NCBI GenBank assembly: GCA_963765705.1
Contig: CAVXXJ010000008.1
Coordinates: 372,001 to 436,000 of the forward strand
DNA from: Gaiellasilicea sp963765705
GTDB lineage: Bacteria > Actinomycetota > Thermoleophilia > Gaiellales > Gaiellaceae
Direction of reading: 5' to 3'
DNA length: 64,000 bases
Shown piece after piece: positions 43,462 through 52,072 of this stretch. The number at the start of each line of letters is the position of its first letter. The stretch's first letter is position 1. A program made the position numbers and the translations under genes. The notes beneath the pieces were generated by a model, which saw only the letters and a list, made by a program, of their open reading frames with translations, was not told where the DNA came from and did no database searches.

Positions 43462-44448
43462 CGCTCGAGCTCGGGCGGGAGACGCTCGCGCTCGTCGGAC
43501 CGTCGGGCGCGGGGAAGTCGAGCGTGCTGCGCGCGATCGCCGGGCTGCTGCGGCCGGAGCGGGGGAGGGTTGCGCTCGGAGCGGCAACCTGGTTCGACAG
43601 CGACGCCGCGGTCGACCTGCCACCCGAGCGGCGCTCCGTCGGGCTCGTCTTCCAGGAGTACGCGCTCTTCCCGCACCTCGACGTCCGCCGCAACGTCGCC
43701 TTCGGCGGCCGCGAGCGGGTGGACGAGCTCCTGGAGCGCTTCCGGATCTCCCACCTTGCCCGTGCTCGTCCCGGCGATCTCTCCGGTGGCGAGCGCCAGC
43801 GCGTCGCCCTCGCGCGCGCGCTCGCTCGCGATCCGGCCGTACTGCTGCTCGACGAACCGCTCTCGGCGCTCGATGCGCACACGCGCGGCGTCGTCCGCGG
43901 CGAGCTCGCCGAGCTGCTCGCGGAGCTGCGAGCTGCCGACGCTGATCGTCACGCACGACTTCGAGGACGCTGCTGCGCTCGCCGGCCGGGTGGGCGTGAT
44001 CGTCGAGGGGCAGATCCTCCAGCTCGGGCGCTGCCGCCGAGCTGCTCGCGACGCCGGCCGACGCCTTCGTCGCGAGCTTCACCGGCGCGAACCTCCTGCA
44101 CGGAACCGCGCGGCCCGGTGCGGACGGTCTGACCGAGGTCGTGCTCGACACCGGCGGCAGCGCGTTCTCGACCGATCAGGCCGAGGGGAGGGTCGGTCTC
44201 GCCGTCTACCCCTGGGAGGTGGCGCTCGCGCGGACCGAGCCGGCGGACTCGGCCGTCAACCACCTGCGCGGCGAGGTGCGCTCGCTCGTCGCGCTCGGCA
44301 ACCGCGTCCGCGTGCGCGTCGGCCCGCTCACGGCGGAGGTGACCGCCGGATCGGCCGAGCGTCTCGCGCTCGCCGAGGGCGAGCCCGTCGTCGCGTCGTT
44401 CAAGGCAACGGCGACGCGGCTCGTGCCGCTGCCCGTAAGCCGCGCTAG
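43404..44448 (+). CDS. modC: Molybdate ABC transporter ATPase, two frameshifts
   Basis: ATP-binding subunit. Walker A GPSGAGKSS, VFQEYALFPHLDV, signature LSGGERQRVALARA and Walker B LLLDEPLSALD are intact in the first frame. The frame then shifts near 43931 (one extra C restores ELPTLIVTHDFEDAAALAGRVG with the switch His) and near 44026 (one extra C restores AAAELLATPADAFVASFTGANLL). The C-terminal Mop/TOBE domain (NHLRGEVRSLVALGNRVRV) follows. The true stop is uncertain; 44448 is the nearest reasonable TAG. The intact domain sequence on both sides of each break suggests base errors; these are the first of many downstream. Confidence 0.8.
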
Positions 44449-46229
44449 GCGGAGACTGCGGCCGTGTGCGCGTGCCCGACGCCGAGCTCCTCGGCGAGCG
44501 CGGCGACGATGTCCGGGTCGAACTGCGAGCCGGAGCAGCGGTCGAGCTCTGCGATCGCTTCGTCGTCCGTGAGCCGGCCACGGTAGACGCGGTCCGAGGT
44601 CATCGCGTCGTACGCGTCCGCGACGAAGATGATCCTGGCGCCGAGCGGGATCTCCTCGCCGCCGACGCCGTCCGGGTAGCCCGAGCCGTCCCAGCGCTCG
44701 TGGTGATGGAGCACCCAGTCGGCGACGGGATCGACGCCGAGGCTCTCGAGCATGCGGAAGCCGATCTGCGGGTGACGCTCGAGCACGAGCCGCTCCGCCT
44801 CGGAGAGCGGGCCGGGCTTGCGCAGGATCTCCTCCGGGATCGCGAGCTTGCCGAGGTCGTGCAGGCTGCCGGCGAGGCGCGTCAGCTCGACCTGCTCCCG
44901 GTCGATGCCGAGCCGCGTCGCGATCCGGGCCGCGAGGTCGGCGACGCGCTCGGAGTGCGAGCCCGTGTAGGCGTCGCGCGCGTCGACGGCTCGCGCGAGG
45001 CTCGCTGCGGCGCGGAAGCGGGCGGCGCGGTCGGGCCCGGCGGCGAGGCGCTTCAGCTCGGCGATCTCGATCACGTCCGGCCGGTAGACGCGCACCTGGT
45101 TCTTGCCGTACTCCTTCGCCCAGTAGAGCGCGCTGTCCGCGCGCCGCACGAGCTCGTCCCGGCCGAGCTCTTCCGCAGGAGCGGTGGCGATGCCGGCGCT
45201 GATCGTGACGGGGCCGGCGGGCTCCAGCTCGACGGCGGCGATCCGTTCGACGATCGCCTCGGCCGCGATCCGCGAGCCCTCCTCGTCGCGTCCCGGCAGC
45301 AGGATCGCGAACTCGTCGCCGCCGAGGCGGAACGCTTCGCCGCCCTGGCGGAGGTTGGTGGCGAGCTGGGCGAGGACCTTGTCGCCGCCCGGGTGACCGA
45401 AGCGGTCGTTGACCCGCTTGAAGTCGTCGATGTCGACCAGGCAGAGGCTGAGCGGATAACCCTGGGCGCGCGAGTCGGCGAGCTCGCGCTCGAGCCGGTC
45501 GTGGAAGTGGCGGTGGTTGCCGAGCCCGGTCAGCGGGTCGGTGAGCGCGAGCCGCATCGCCCGCAGCTCGCGGAAGGTCGAGCGCTGGTAGAGCGCGATC
45601 GCGAGCAGCGGCCCGACGAGCGCCGCCGACAGCAACGGCGAGCGCTGCCAGAGGATCACGAGCATCAGAGCCGCCGAGGCCATCAGCGCGAACGGGAGGA
45701 TCGTGATCGAGACGCTGGTGCGCACGACTTCCCGGAACGGCTTCCGGGCGCTGACGCTGATCACGAGGCTGATCAGGAGCAAATTGACGCCGAAGTGGCC
45801 GAGAGCCGCGACGAGGACCTGGCCGAAGACGTGGAGAGCTCCGTCGCCGCGGAGCGGTGCGATCGCAGCGCCTGCGATCACCGCGGCGACCGAGAAGACG
45901 GACGCGTTGTAGGCGACGCGGATCGGCGGCCGGTGCTCGACGATGTGCATGATCGTCGCCGCGAAGCCGACGACGACGCCCGCTTCCCAGCCGTAGAGCA
46001 CGATCGCCGCCGTGCAGAAGACGAAGCCGAGCGAGACGCCCCCGGTGTCGATCCCGTCGAGCGGGACCGGGTAGCGCTCGGCGAGCGTGGAGGCGGCGAG
46101 AAGACCTGCGATCCCGGCCAGCGTGGCCAGGTCGCGGGGCGAGACGGCGAACGACAACGCGGCCACCGAGGCGACCACGAGGCCGAGCAGCCCGACCGGT
46201 AGGACGACCGCGGCGAGCCTCGGGGGCAT
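44445..46229 (-). CDS. Membrane c-di-GMP protein: GGDEF plus HD-GYP
   Basis: 594 residues from ATG 46229. About seven hydrophobic helices fill the first 230 residues. A diguanylate cyclase domain follows (active-site LGGDEFAILL, upstream LTDPLTGLGNHRHFHDRL), then an HD-GYP phosphodiesterase (HDLGKLAIPEEIL, HHERWDGSGYPDG, FVADAYDAMTSDRVYR). It may both make and degrade c-di-GMP. The allosteric RxxD site upstream of GGDEF is not evident. GTG 46247 is an alternative start. The small membrane peptide gene at 46258 lies just upstream and is probably co-transcribed. Confidence 0.88.
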   Translation of the reverse strand: MPPRLAAVVLPVGLLGLVVASVAALSFAVSPRDLATLAGIAGLLAASTLAERYPVPLDGIDTGGVSLGFVFCTAAIVLYGWEAGVVVGFAATIMHIVEHRPPIRVAYNASVFSVAAVIAGAAIAPLRGDGALHVFGQVLVAALGHFGVNLLLISLVISVSARKPFREVVRTSVSITILPFALMASAALMLVILWQRSPLLSAALVGPLLAIALYQRSTFRELRAMRLALTDPLTGLGNHRHFHDRLERELADSRAQGYPLSLCLVDIDDFKRVNDRFGHPGGDKVLAQLATNLRQGGEAFRLGGDEFAILLPGRDEEGSRIAAEAIVERIAAVELEPAGPVTISAGIATAPAEELGRDELVRRADSALYWAKEYGKNQVRVYRPDVIEIAELKRLAAGPDRAARFRAAASLARAVDARDAYTGSHSERVADLAARIATRLGIDREQVELTRLAGSLHDLGKLAIPEEILRKPGPLSEAERLVLERHPQIGFRMLESLGVDPVADWVLHHHERWDGSGYPDGVGGEEIPLGARIIFVADAYDAMTSDRVYRGRLTDDEAIAELDRCSGSQFDPDIVAALAEELGVGHAHTAAVSA

Positions 46230-46257
46230 TTTGGCCCCGAGACTCACAAGCCGGGCC

Positions 46258-46365
46258 CTACCAGCCCCAGGTGAAGCTGTCCCAACCCCAATTCCCGAAA
46301 GCCGCAGCAAGGCTCCCGAGGACTACGAGCAGCCCGATCAGATGTGAGTTCTTCCATTGCAACAT
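46258..46365 (-). CDS. Trp-rich small membrane peptide, 35 residues
   Basis: An ATG at 46365 behind a textbook ribosome site (TAGGAGGAAAGCGAA) opens a 35-residue ORF: a polar start (MLQWKNSH), a hydrophobic helix (LIGLLVVLGSLAAAFG) and a tail ending in four Trp (NWGWDSFTWGW). It ends 28 bases before the GGDEF/HD-GYP gene. The strong ribosome site and clean membrane segment make it a likely real gene. Function unknown; a small membrane regulator of its neighbour is one idea. Confidence 0.65.
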   Translation of the reverse strand: MLQWKNSHLIGLLVVLGSLAAAFGNWGWDSFTWGW

Positions 46366-46431
46366 TTCGCTTTCCTCCTACCGCGGGACGCCAGACAGGA
46401 GAGGGATACTGAACCTCCGCGGCCCTCCGAG

Positions 46432-46453
46432 TAATCACTCTAAAAGGTGATTA
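46432..46453. promoter_or_regulatory. Inverted repeat TAATCAC-N8-GTGATTA
   Basis: A perfect 7-bp inverted repeat with an 8-base AT-rich spacer, between the small membrane peptide (start 46365, minus) and the divergent small ORF (start 46502). It is directly followed by GGTAATCCG, a 9-base match to the core of the 17-bp motif at 12727 and 14378. Position suits control of both divergent promoters. Confidence 0.45.
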
Positions 46454-46501
46454 GGTAATCCGCGTTGCAAAGCGGGTCGTTGTAGGGTTCGGAGCGTGTC
46501 C

Positions 46502-46644
46502 GTGACGATCGAGCCGGAGCCCTCGGAGGCCGAGCGCGAGGCGATCCTCTCCGCGCTGGCAGAGCCGCGAAGTGGCGGGTCCTCGGCGAGTGGGCCAAGG
46601 CTGCTCTGATCGAAGGCGTGGAAGGCGAGGAGTCCGACCCGTAA
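46502..46644 (+). CDS. Probable acyl-CoA carboxylase epsilon-like small subunit, frameshifted
   Basis: A short ORF of about 48 residues. GTG 46502 follows GGAG at 7 bases. It reads VTIEPEPSEAEREAILSALAEP, then near 46568-46575 the frame shifts and continues as RVLGEWAKAALIEGVEG before TAA at 46644. The pattern (a helix of the PEPSEAEREAILSAL kind, then W-x-x-A-A-L-I-E) resembles epsilon subunits of actinobacterial acyl-CoA carboxylases, and a biotin carboxylase lies 0.9 kb downstream. Assignment by pattern only. Confidence 0.45.
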
Positions 46645-46677
46645 CCGGCAAGGCGCCAGAAGCGTTGAAGGGGCACG

Positions 46678-46851
46678 ATGTGTTGCCGCTGCGGAGAGCA
46701 TCCGGCCCGCTCCGAAGAGGAGCCGTTCTGCCCGATCTGCGTCATCTCGATCAAGGTCGAGGTCGCGCGGGGACTGACCCAGCTCGCCGGCTACCTCGGC
46801 TCCTGGGCTGCGTTCGGCGAGTGGTGCGAATCGCGCCAAGCAGTCACCTAG
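46678..46851 (+). CDS. Small zinc-ribbon protein, 57 residues
   Basis: ATG 46678 with GAAGGGG ribosome site. The N-terminus has two Cys pairs (MCCRCGEH and FCPICV, spaced by 13 residues), a zinc-ribbon layout, followed by an amphipathic helix ending in FGEWCESRQ. No known family recognised. It follows the epsilon-like ORF by 33 bases and converges on pgsA. Confidence 0.55.
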   Translation: MCCRCGEHPARSEEEPFCPICVISIKVEVARGLTQLAGYLGSWAAFGEWCESRQAVT

Positions 46852-46904
46852 CGCAAGATCGAAATTTGCGGGAGCAGATTTCGACCGCGCGAAGACCCCT
46901 GAAG

Positions 46905-46921
46905 GGGCCGCTTCGCGGCCC
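46905..46921. terminator. Hairpin between zinc-ribbon ORF and pgsA
   Basis: GGGCCGC-TTC-GCGGCCC is a 7-bp perfect stem in the gap between two convergent genes. A second inverted repeat, TCGAAAT/ATTTCGA (46859-46884), lies just before it. The surrounding GACCCCT-GAAGGGG pattern recalls the hairpins at 14437. Confidence 0.5.
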
Positions 46922-46948
46922 AAGAGCGTTCGCCCACGAGCGCTGCTG

Positions 46949-47489
46949 TCAGCCAGACGCCCCGCGCAGCAGCCGCGGCGCCGACCGCGCGTAGTCGAGC
47001 CCGGACACCCAGGTGAGGACGAGCGCGACGAGGAGCGCCCACCAGCCGACGGCGTCGTCCCAGGCGCCGGCGGCCGCGAACCCTCCGAGGCGCCGCCGCA
47101 GTCGCCTGCGCCCAGGTCTTCAGCTTGCCGAGATCGCGGGCGGCGATCACGACGCCGCGCTCGATCGCCGCGAGTCGCAGCCCCGAGATCAGGAGCTCGC
47201 GCGCGACGATCGCCGCGACCATCCAGGCCGGCCACACACCGTCCTCGATCAGCATCACGAGCACCGCGAGCACGAGCACCTTGTCGGCGATCGGGTCGAG
47301 CAGCGTGCCGAGCTTGGAGGTCACCCCCCGCCGCCGCGCGATCCGGCCGTCGAACCAGTCGGTCGCCATGGCGACGCAGAAGAGCGCCGTCGCCCAGTAC
47401 TCGTTGTGGGGCAGCTCCCACGCGTACAGCAGCACGACGAGCGGCACCGAGACGGTGCGGGCGACGGTCAACTGATCGGGGAGCGTCAC
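46949..47489 (-). CDS. pgsA: CDP-diacylglycerol--glycerol-3-phosphate 3-phosphatidyltransferase, one frameshift
   Basis: Membrane enzyme of phosphatidylglycerol synthesis, about 180 residues. The CDP-alcohol phosphotransferase motif D-x2-D-G-x2-A-R-x8-G-x3-D-x3-D is complete in DWFDGRIARRRGVTSKLGTLLDPIADK (split by the reading of two helices). After TWAQATAA the frame shifts near 47100; removing one extra base gives GGFAAAGAWDDAVGWWALLVALVLTW and a good stop at 46949. GTG/ATG start at 47489 is divergent from the biotin carboxylase gene, only 25 bases apart. Confidence 0.85.
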
Positions 47490-47514
47490 GGGTTCCGTGA
47501 GAATACGCGGCCGA

Positions 47515-49277
47515 ATGGCTCTCTTCTCGAAAGTTCTCGTCGCGAACCGCGGCGAGATCGCGGTCCGGATCTTCAGGACGCTCCGCGAGCTCGGGATCGG
47601 CGCCGTCGCCGTCTACTCCGAGGCGGACCGCGACGCGCCGCACGTGCGCGCCGCGGACGAGGCCTATCTCGTCGGCCCCGGCCCGGCGGCCGAGAGCTAT
47701 CTCGTCGGCGAGCGGATCGTCGAGACCGCGCAGCGGGCGGGCGTCGAGGCGATCCACCCCGGCTACGGCTTCCTCGCCGAGAACGCCGCGTTCGCCCGCG
47801 CCGTCGAGGACTCGGGGCTCGCCTGGATCGGGCCGCCGAGCGCCGCGATCGAGCTGATGGGCTCCAAGACACGCGCACGAACCGCGATGCGGCGACGCCG
47901 GCGTGCCGATCATCCCGGGCGCGACCGATCCGGTCGAGACGGTGGCGGAGGTGCTCCGGCTCGGGGAGGAGGTCGGCTACCCGCTGATCGTCAAGGCGGC
48001 GGCGGGCGGCGGTGGCAAGGGGATGAAGCTCGTCGCGGCGCCGGAGGAGGCCGAGCGCGCGTTCGAGTCCGCGCAGCGGGAAGGTGAGAAGTACTTCGCC
48101 GACGGGCGCGTCTACGTCGAGCGGTATCTCGAGGATCCGCGCCACGTCGAGGTGCAGGTGCTGGCGGACGCTCACGGGAACGTGATCCATCTCGGCGAGC
48201 GCGACTGCACGATCCAGCGCCGCCACCAGAAGCTGATCGAGGAGACGCCGTCGCCCGGCCGTCGACGAGGCGCTGCGGGAGCGGATCGGCCTGATCGCGG
48301 TCGACGCCGCGCGCGCCGCCGGCTACCGCTCCGCGGGGACGATCGAAGGGCCTCCTGACTCCGGCCGGCGACTACTACTTCATGGAGATGAACACGCGCA
48401 TCCAGGTCGAGCACACCGTCACCGAGGAGGTGACGGGGATCGACCTCGTCCGCGAGCAGGTGCGGATCGCGGCCGGCGAGCCACTCTCGGTGCGCCAGGA
48501 GGACGTCCGGCTGCGCGGCCACGCGATCGAGTGCCGGATCAACGCGGAGGACGTGTCGAGCGGCTTTCTGCCGGCTCCGGGGCGCCTGACGGCCTACCGG
48601 GAGCCGGGCGGGCCGGGCGTCCGGGTCGACTCCGGGGTCGTCGAGGGGACGGAGATCACCGGCCTCTACGACCCGATGATCGCGAAGCTGATCGTGCACG
48701 GCGTCGACCGCGAGCACGCACGCATGCGGATGCTCCGCGCCCTCGACGAGTTCGAGATCGGCGGGCCGCCGACGCTCCTCGGCTTCCATCGCGCGCTCCT
48801 CAGCCATCCGTGCTTCATCGCCGGCGAGACCTGCCACGGGATCGTCGAGTCGGAGGAGCTCGCCGCGCAGGCCGCGGCGCTGACGAAGGAGGTCGTGGCG
48901 CAGAGCCACAGCTCCCCGTCTCGTTCCGCCCGCGACAGCGGTCGGTCGAGGTCGGCGGGCGGCGCTTCGACGTGACGCTGCTCGAGCCGGAGCCGCCCTG
49001 GGCCGAGCTGGCGCGGCGACGGCGCGAGCGGGCTGCGACCGGGCCCGGCGGCGCCGGCAGCGAGGCGGTCGTCAGCCCGATGCAGGGCACGGTCCTGAAG
49101 GTGGAGGTGACCGAGGGCGAGCAGGTCGAGGCGGGCCGGGTGCTCTGCGTGGTCGAGGCGATGAAGATGGAGAACGAGATCGCCGCCCACCGGTCGGGCT
49201 CCGTCTCGCAGCTCTCGGTCTCGCCGGGCGACGCCGTCGCGAGCGGGCAGGTGATCTGTCTCGTCCTGGGTGAATAA
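47515..49277 (+). CDS. accA: Acyl-CoA carboxylase alpha subunit (biotin carboxylase plus biotin carrier), four frameshifts
   Basis: About 585 residues. Order: N-terminal carboxylase domain (KVLVANRGEIAVRIFRTLREL), ATP-grasp (KAAAGGGGKGMK, HVEVQVLADAHGNVIHLGERDCTIQRRHQKLIEE in two steps), C-terminal carboxylase domain (GHAIECRINAED) and a biotinyl domain with the Lys in VVEAMKMENEIAAH. Single-base shifts near 47890, 48260, 48352 and 48912 each return to conserved sequence, so the gene is probably intact in the organism. Works with the AccD at 39126, carboxylating acetyl- or propionyl-CoA. ATG 47515. Confidence 0.85.
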
Positions 49278-50149
49278 ACCGCTCTGTGCCGAGACGTCGC
49301 TGGCTCACGCGGAGCCTGTCGGCGCGACGGCGAGCCGCGTCGACACGTGGATCCTGCTCGAGTACCGCGGGCTCTGGGCGCACGACGCGGTCGACGGCTC
49401 GACGCTGACGCCGCGAGCTGAAGGCGTTTCTCCGCGCGGAGCGCAGCCGGCTGCCGCATGCGCGGATCCTCTTCGTCCGCAGCGGCGAGCGCCGCGGACG
49501 GGACGGCCTGCTCGCCTTCTTCGCCCGCACGACGAGCACGCCCGGCGAGCTGCGCAGCCTCGAGCTCGACCGGCACGACGACCTGATCGGCCTCGACCTC
49601 GAGACCGCGGGCACGCCTGTCGAGCATCCGCTCTTCCTCGTCTGCACGCACGGCAAGCACGACCGCTGTTGCGCCAAGTACGGGCGGCCGCTCTACGACG
49701 CCGTGCGCGAGCAGGTCGACGAGGGCTGGGTCTGGCAGTCGACGCACGTCGGCGGCGACCGCTTCGCCGGCAACCTCGTCGCGCTCCCCGACGGGGTCTA
49801 CTACGGCCGCGTCCAGGCTGCGGAGGCCTGGCCGGTGATCGAGGCCTCGCTCGCGGGGCGCGTGCACCTGCCCTGCTACCGCGGGCGCTCGTGCCACGGC
49901 TTCGCGGCGCAGGCGGCCGAGCTCGCCGTGCGCGAGGAGACGGGGCTGCTGGAGATCTCAGCCGTCCAGGTCCGGTCGATCGAGCGCGCCGGCGAGGGCT
50001 GGCACGCCGAGGTCGAGGCCGGCGGAACGGTCTACGAGGTCGAGGTTCGCCGCGAGCTGGGCGAGGCGACGCACCTCACCTGCTCGACGCCGACGCTCAA
50101 GCGGCCGAACCACTACGTCGCAGGAAGCCCTCGCGCACGAGCCTCCTGA
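49270..50149 (+). CDS. Sucrase/ferredoxin-like protein, one frameshift
   Basis: About 292 residues. The C-terminal half has the Suc/Fer-like thioredoxin-fold signature: FLVCTHGKHDRCCAKYGRPLY with three Cys, then VWQSTHVGGDRFAGNLV, the likely [2Fe-2S] or thiol site. Function of the family is poorly known; an electron carrier is often assumed. The frame shifts near 49415 (one extra C before gagctgaag). GTG 49270 overlaps the upstream stop by 8 bases. Its tail overlaps the convergent JmjC gene by about 50 bases. Electron supply to that oxygenase is only a speculation from position. Confidence 0.75.
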
Positions 50150-51283
50150 CCAGCACGAGCCGCCCGGCCGCGTCGAGCGAGCCGGGCAGGTCGGCGGCGC
50201 GGAACGGCCCCGGCGACGTGAGCAGGAACTCGAGCTCGGCGGCGAGGCGCTCCGGGAAGTGCGATGTCGCGGCCCTCGAAGACGAGCCGCGTCCCGTGCA
50301 GATCGGCGATCACGGTGTCGCGCCGCTCGAGCTCCGTCTCGACGGTCGAGCTCGTCGAGCCTGCGCAGCTCGGACAGCTGGCCGTCCAGGATCGGGCGCC
50401 TGCTGCGGACGAAGCGCTCGCGGGCGCGGCGGCGGACCGCGTCGGCGTCGAGCGCGGGAAGCTCGGGCGGCTCGGCGCCGTCGATCGTCTCCCGGAAGGC
50501 CAGCTCGCGCTCCTGCTCGTCGAGCTCTGCGTGCGCTTCGTCGATCCAGCGGCGCACGTTGACGCCGACGGTGATGTGCAGCGAGTCGGAGCCGGACGTC
50601 AGCGCCTGGTGAAGCCAGCCGCGCGGCAGGTACATCGTGTCGCCGGCGCGCAGCGTCACGTCGAGCACCGGCTCGCCGGGCGCGCCGAGCGCCGAGTGGT
50701 AGCGCTGGTTCTTCAGCGGCAGCTCCAGCACGGGCTCGTAGACGAGCCAGCGCTTCTCGCCCGCCACCTGCAGCGAGATCACCTCGTGCGTGTCGTGATG
50801 GACGGGAAGCCCCTGTGAGCCGCGCGGCGTGTAGTAGGCGTTCGCCTGCGCGGGGTGGCCGAGGAACGCCTCCAGCTGCCGGCAATAGCGCGCGAGCGGA
50901 AGCCAGTTGTGGTGCAGGCCCTGGACGACGATCGTCGCGCCCGCCTCGAACTCGGCGAGCACGCGGCGCACGTCGGCGACGCCGGTGAAGGGCGACGGCC
51001 GCCAGGCCAGGTCGGTCGTGTAGTCGGAGACCGTCGCGCCCGCCTTGACGAGGCGGAACGCGGGCGTCCGGATCGCGGTCTCGGTGATCAGCCGCTCGAC
51101 GTCCCGGACGGAGAGGAGGTCGTCGAACCGGCCTTCCTCCCCGCGCGGGACGACGAGCGGCTTGCGCTCCCAGTGCTCTGCGAAGAAGCTCTCGCTCTCG
51201 ACCGGCGCGAGCGCGCGGTCGAGAGCGAGGGAGCTAGGCAGCGTCCGTGTCGTCGGAGTCGGAATCGGTGTCGTCGGAGTCAC
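50097..51283 (-). CDS. JmjC-domain (cupin) Fe(II)/2-oxoglutarate oxygenase, two late frameshifts
   Basis: About 395 residues, similar in plan to the bacterial ribosomal oxygenase group (RoxA/YcfD, NO66, MINA53). The first part is FFAEHWERKPLVVPRG; iron ligands are in LPVHHDTHEVISLQ (His-x-Asp) and LPRGWLHQAL (distal His). The C-terminal winged-helix-like part follows after shifts near 50345 and 50270. The start is unclear: no ATG exists, GTG 51283 would translate the neighbour's Asp-coding DNA in another frame, and CTG 51241 sits right after that gene's stop. Such enzymes hydroxylate residues of ribosomal proteins or peptides; the Asp-rich peptide gene overlapping its 5' end is the obvious candidate substrate. 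Confidence 0.8.
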
Positions 51284-51428
51284 TGTCACCAGCGTCGCTG
51301 TCGTCCGCGTCACCGTCTGTCGTGTCGGTGTCGTCTCCGTCGGTGTCGTCCGCGGCCTCCGCGCGAAGGCCGCCGCCACCCGTGGACGTGATCTCTTCGT
51401 CGTCGAGCGTGGTCGTCTCGTCGTCCAT
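51234..51428 (-). CDS. Asp/Thr/Ser-repeat acidic peptide, 64 residues (possible modified-peptide precursor)
   Basis: ATG 51428 is placed 6 bases after GAGGAG. The N-terminus (MDDETTTLDDEEITSTGGGG, then LRAEAA) looks like a leader; the rest is almost only Asp, Thr, Ser, Gly and Ala, with DSDDTD-type units. It has no Cys and no hydrophobic segment. It ends inside the 5' end of the JmjC oxygenase gene on the same strand. A leader plus a low-complexity acidic core next to an oxygenase fits a ribosomally made, post-translationally modified peptide; a simple acidic buffer or metal-binding protein is the alternative. Confidence 0.65.
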   Translation of the reverse strand: MDDETTTLDDEEITSTGGGGLRAEAADDTDGDDTDTTDGDADDSDAGDSDSDDTDSDSDDTDAA

Positions 51429-51487
51429 GTGCATCTCCTCTGTCGGCGGTGGCTCGTCGGCCGCGACGTTACCAGAGTCCGGCCGCG

Positions 51488-52038
51488 CTAGAGCTCGTAG
51501 GCGCGGTCGGTGATCCAGTAGACGCACGGGCTCGCATGCCCGGCGGCGGCTCGCCGACGGCGCGGAGGGGGCCGAACGCGACGCGAACCCAGCTGCCGTC
51601 GGCGAGCGAGCCGCGGCCGGAGAGCGTCGCGCGCCAGGTCGCGCCCGGCGCGAGCACGTCCGGCGGCTCCGGCTTCATCGTGTCGGCGAGCCGCGACGGC
51701 GCCGGCATGCGGCCCTCGCGATTCGCCTTCTCCAGCTCCTCGAGCTCGCCGGTGGCGAACAGCATCAGGCCGAACGAGAGCCGGCCCGGTTGACCCCGAG
51801 CTCGAACGAGGTGTGCGTCGCGTTCGTGACGGCGATCCCCACCGACCAGCCTTCCGCGGCGCACCGTCAGCTCGTCGACGGCGAAGTGGAGCCGCTCCCC
51901 GGTGCTCGGGTGGCTCTCGCGCCAGTCGAGCTCCGCGTGCTGCGGCTCGGCCGCGCGGGCGGGCGGGATCTGCTCGGTCTCGGCGGCGGTCCCGCAGCCC
52001 GTCAACAGCAGCACGGCGAGGAGGACGGTCCGGCGCAT
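51488..52038 (-). CDS. Putative lipoprotein with a BsuPI-like beta domain, several frameshifts
   Basis: About 185 residues. A lipoprotein signal is clear (MRRTVLLAVLLLTGC). The frame shifts near 51855, 51788 and 51545; joined, the mature part reads LHFAVDELTVRRGGWSVGIAVTNATHTSFELG, a strand pattern like intracellular proteinase-inhibitor BsuPI domains, and ends CVYWITDRAYEL. Function unknown. It is 59 bases upstream of the acidic peptide gene on the same strand and could be part of the same unit. Confidence 0.65.
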
Positions 52039-52072
52039 CCGCGCAATACTCGCAGCTAGACTCGCGGCCGCT

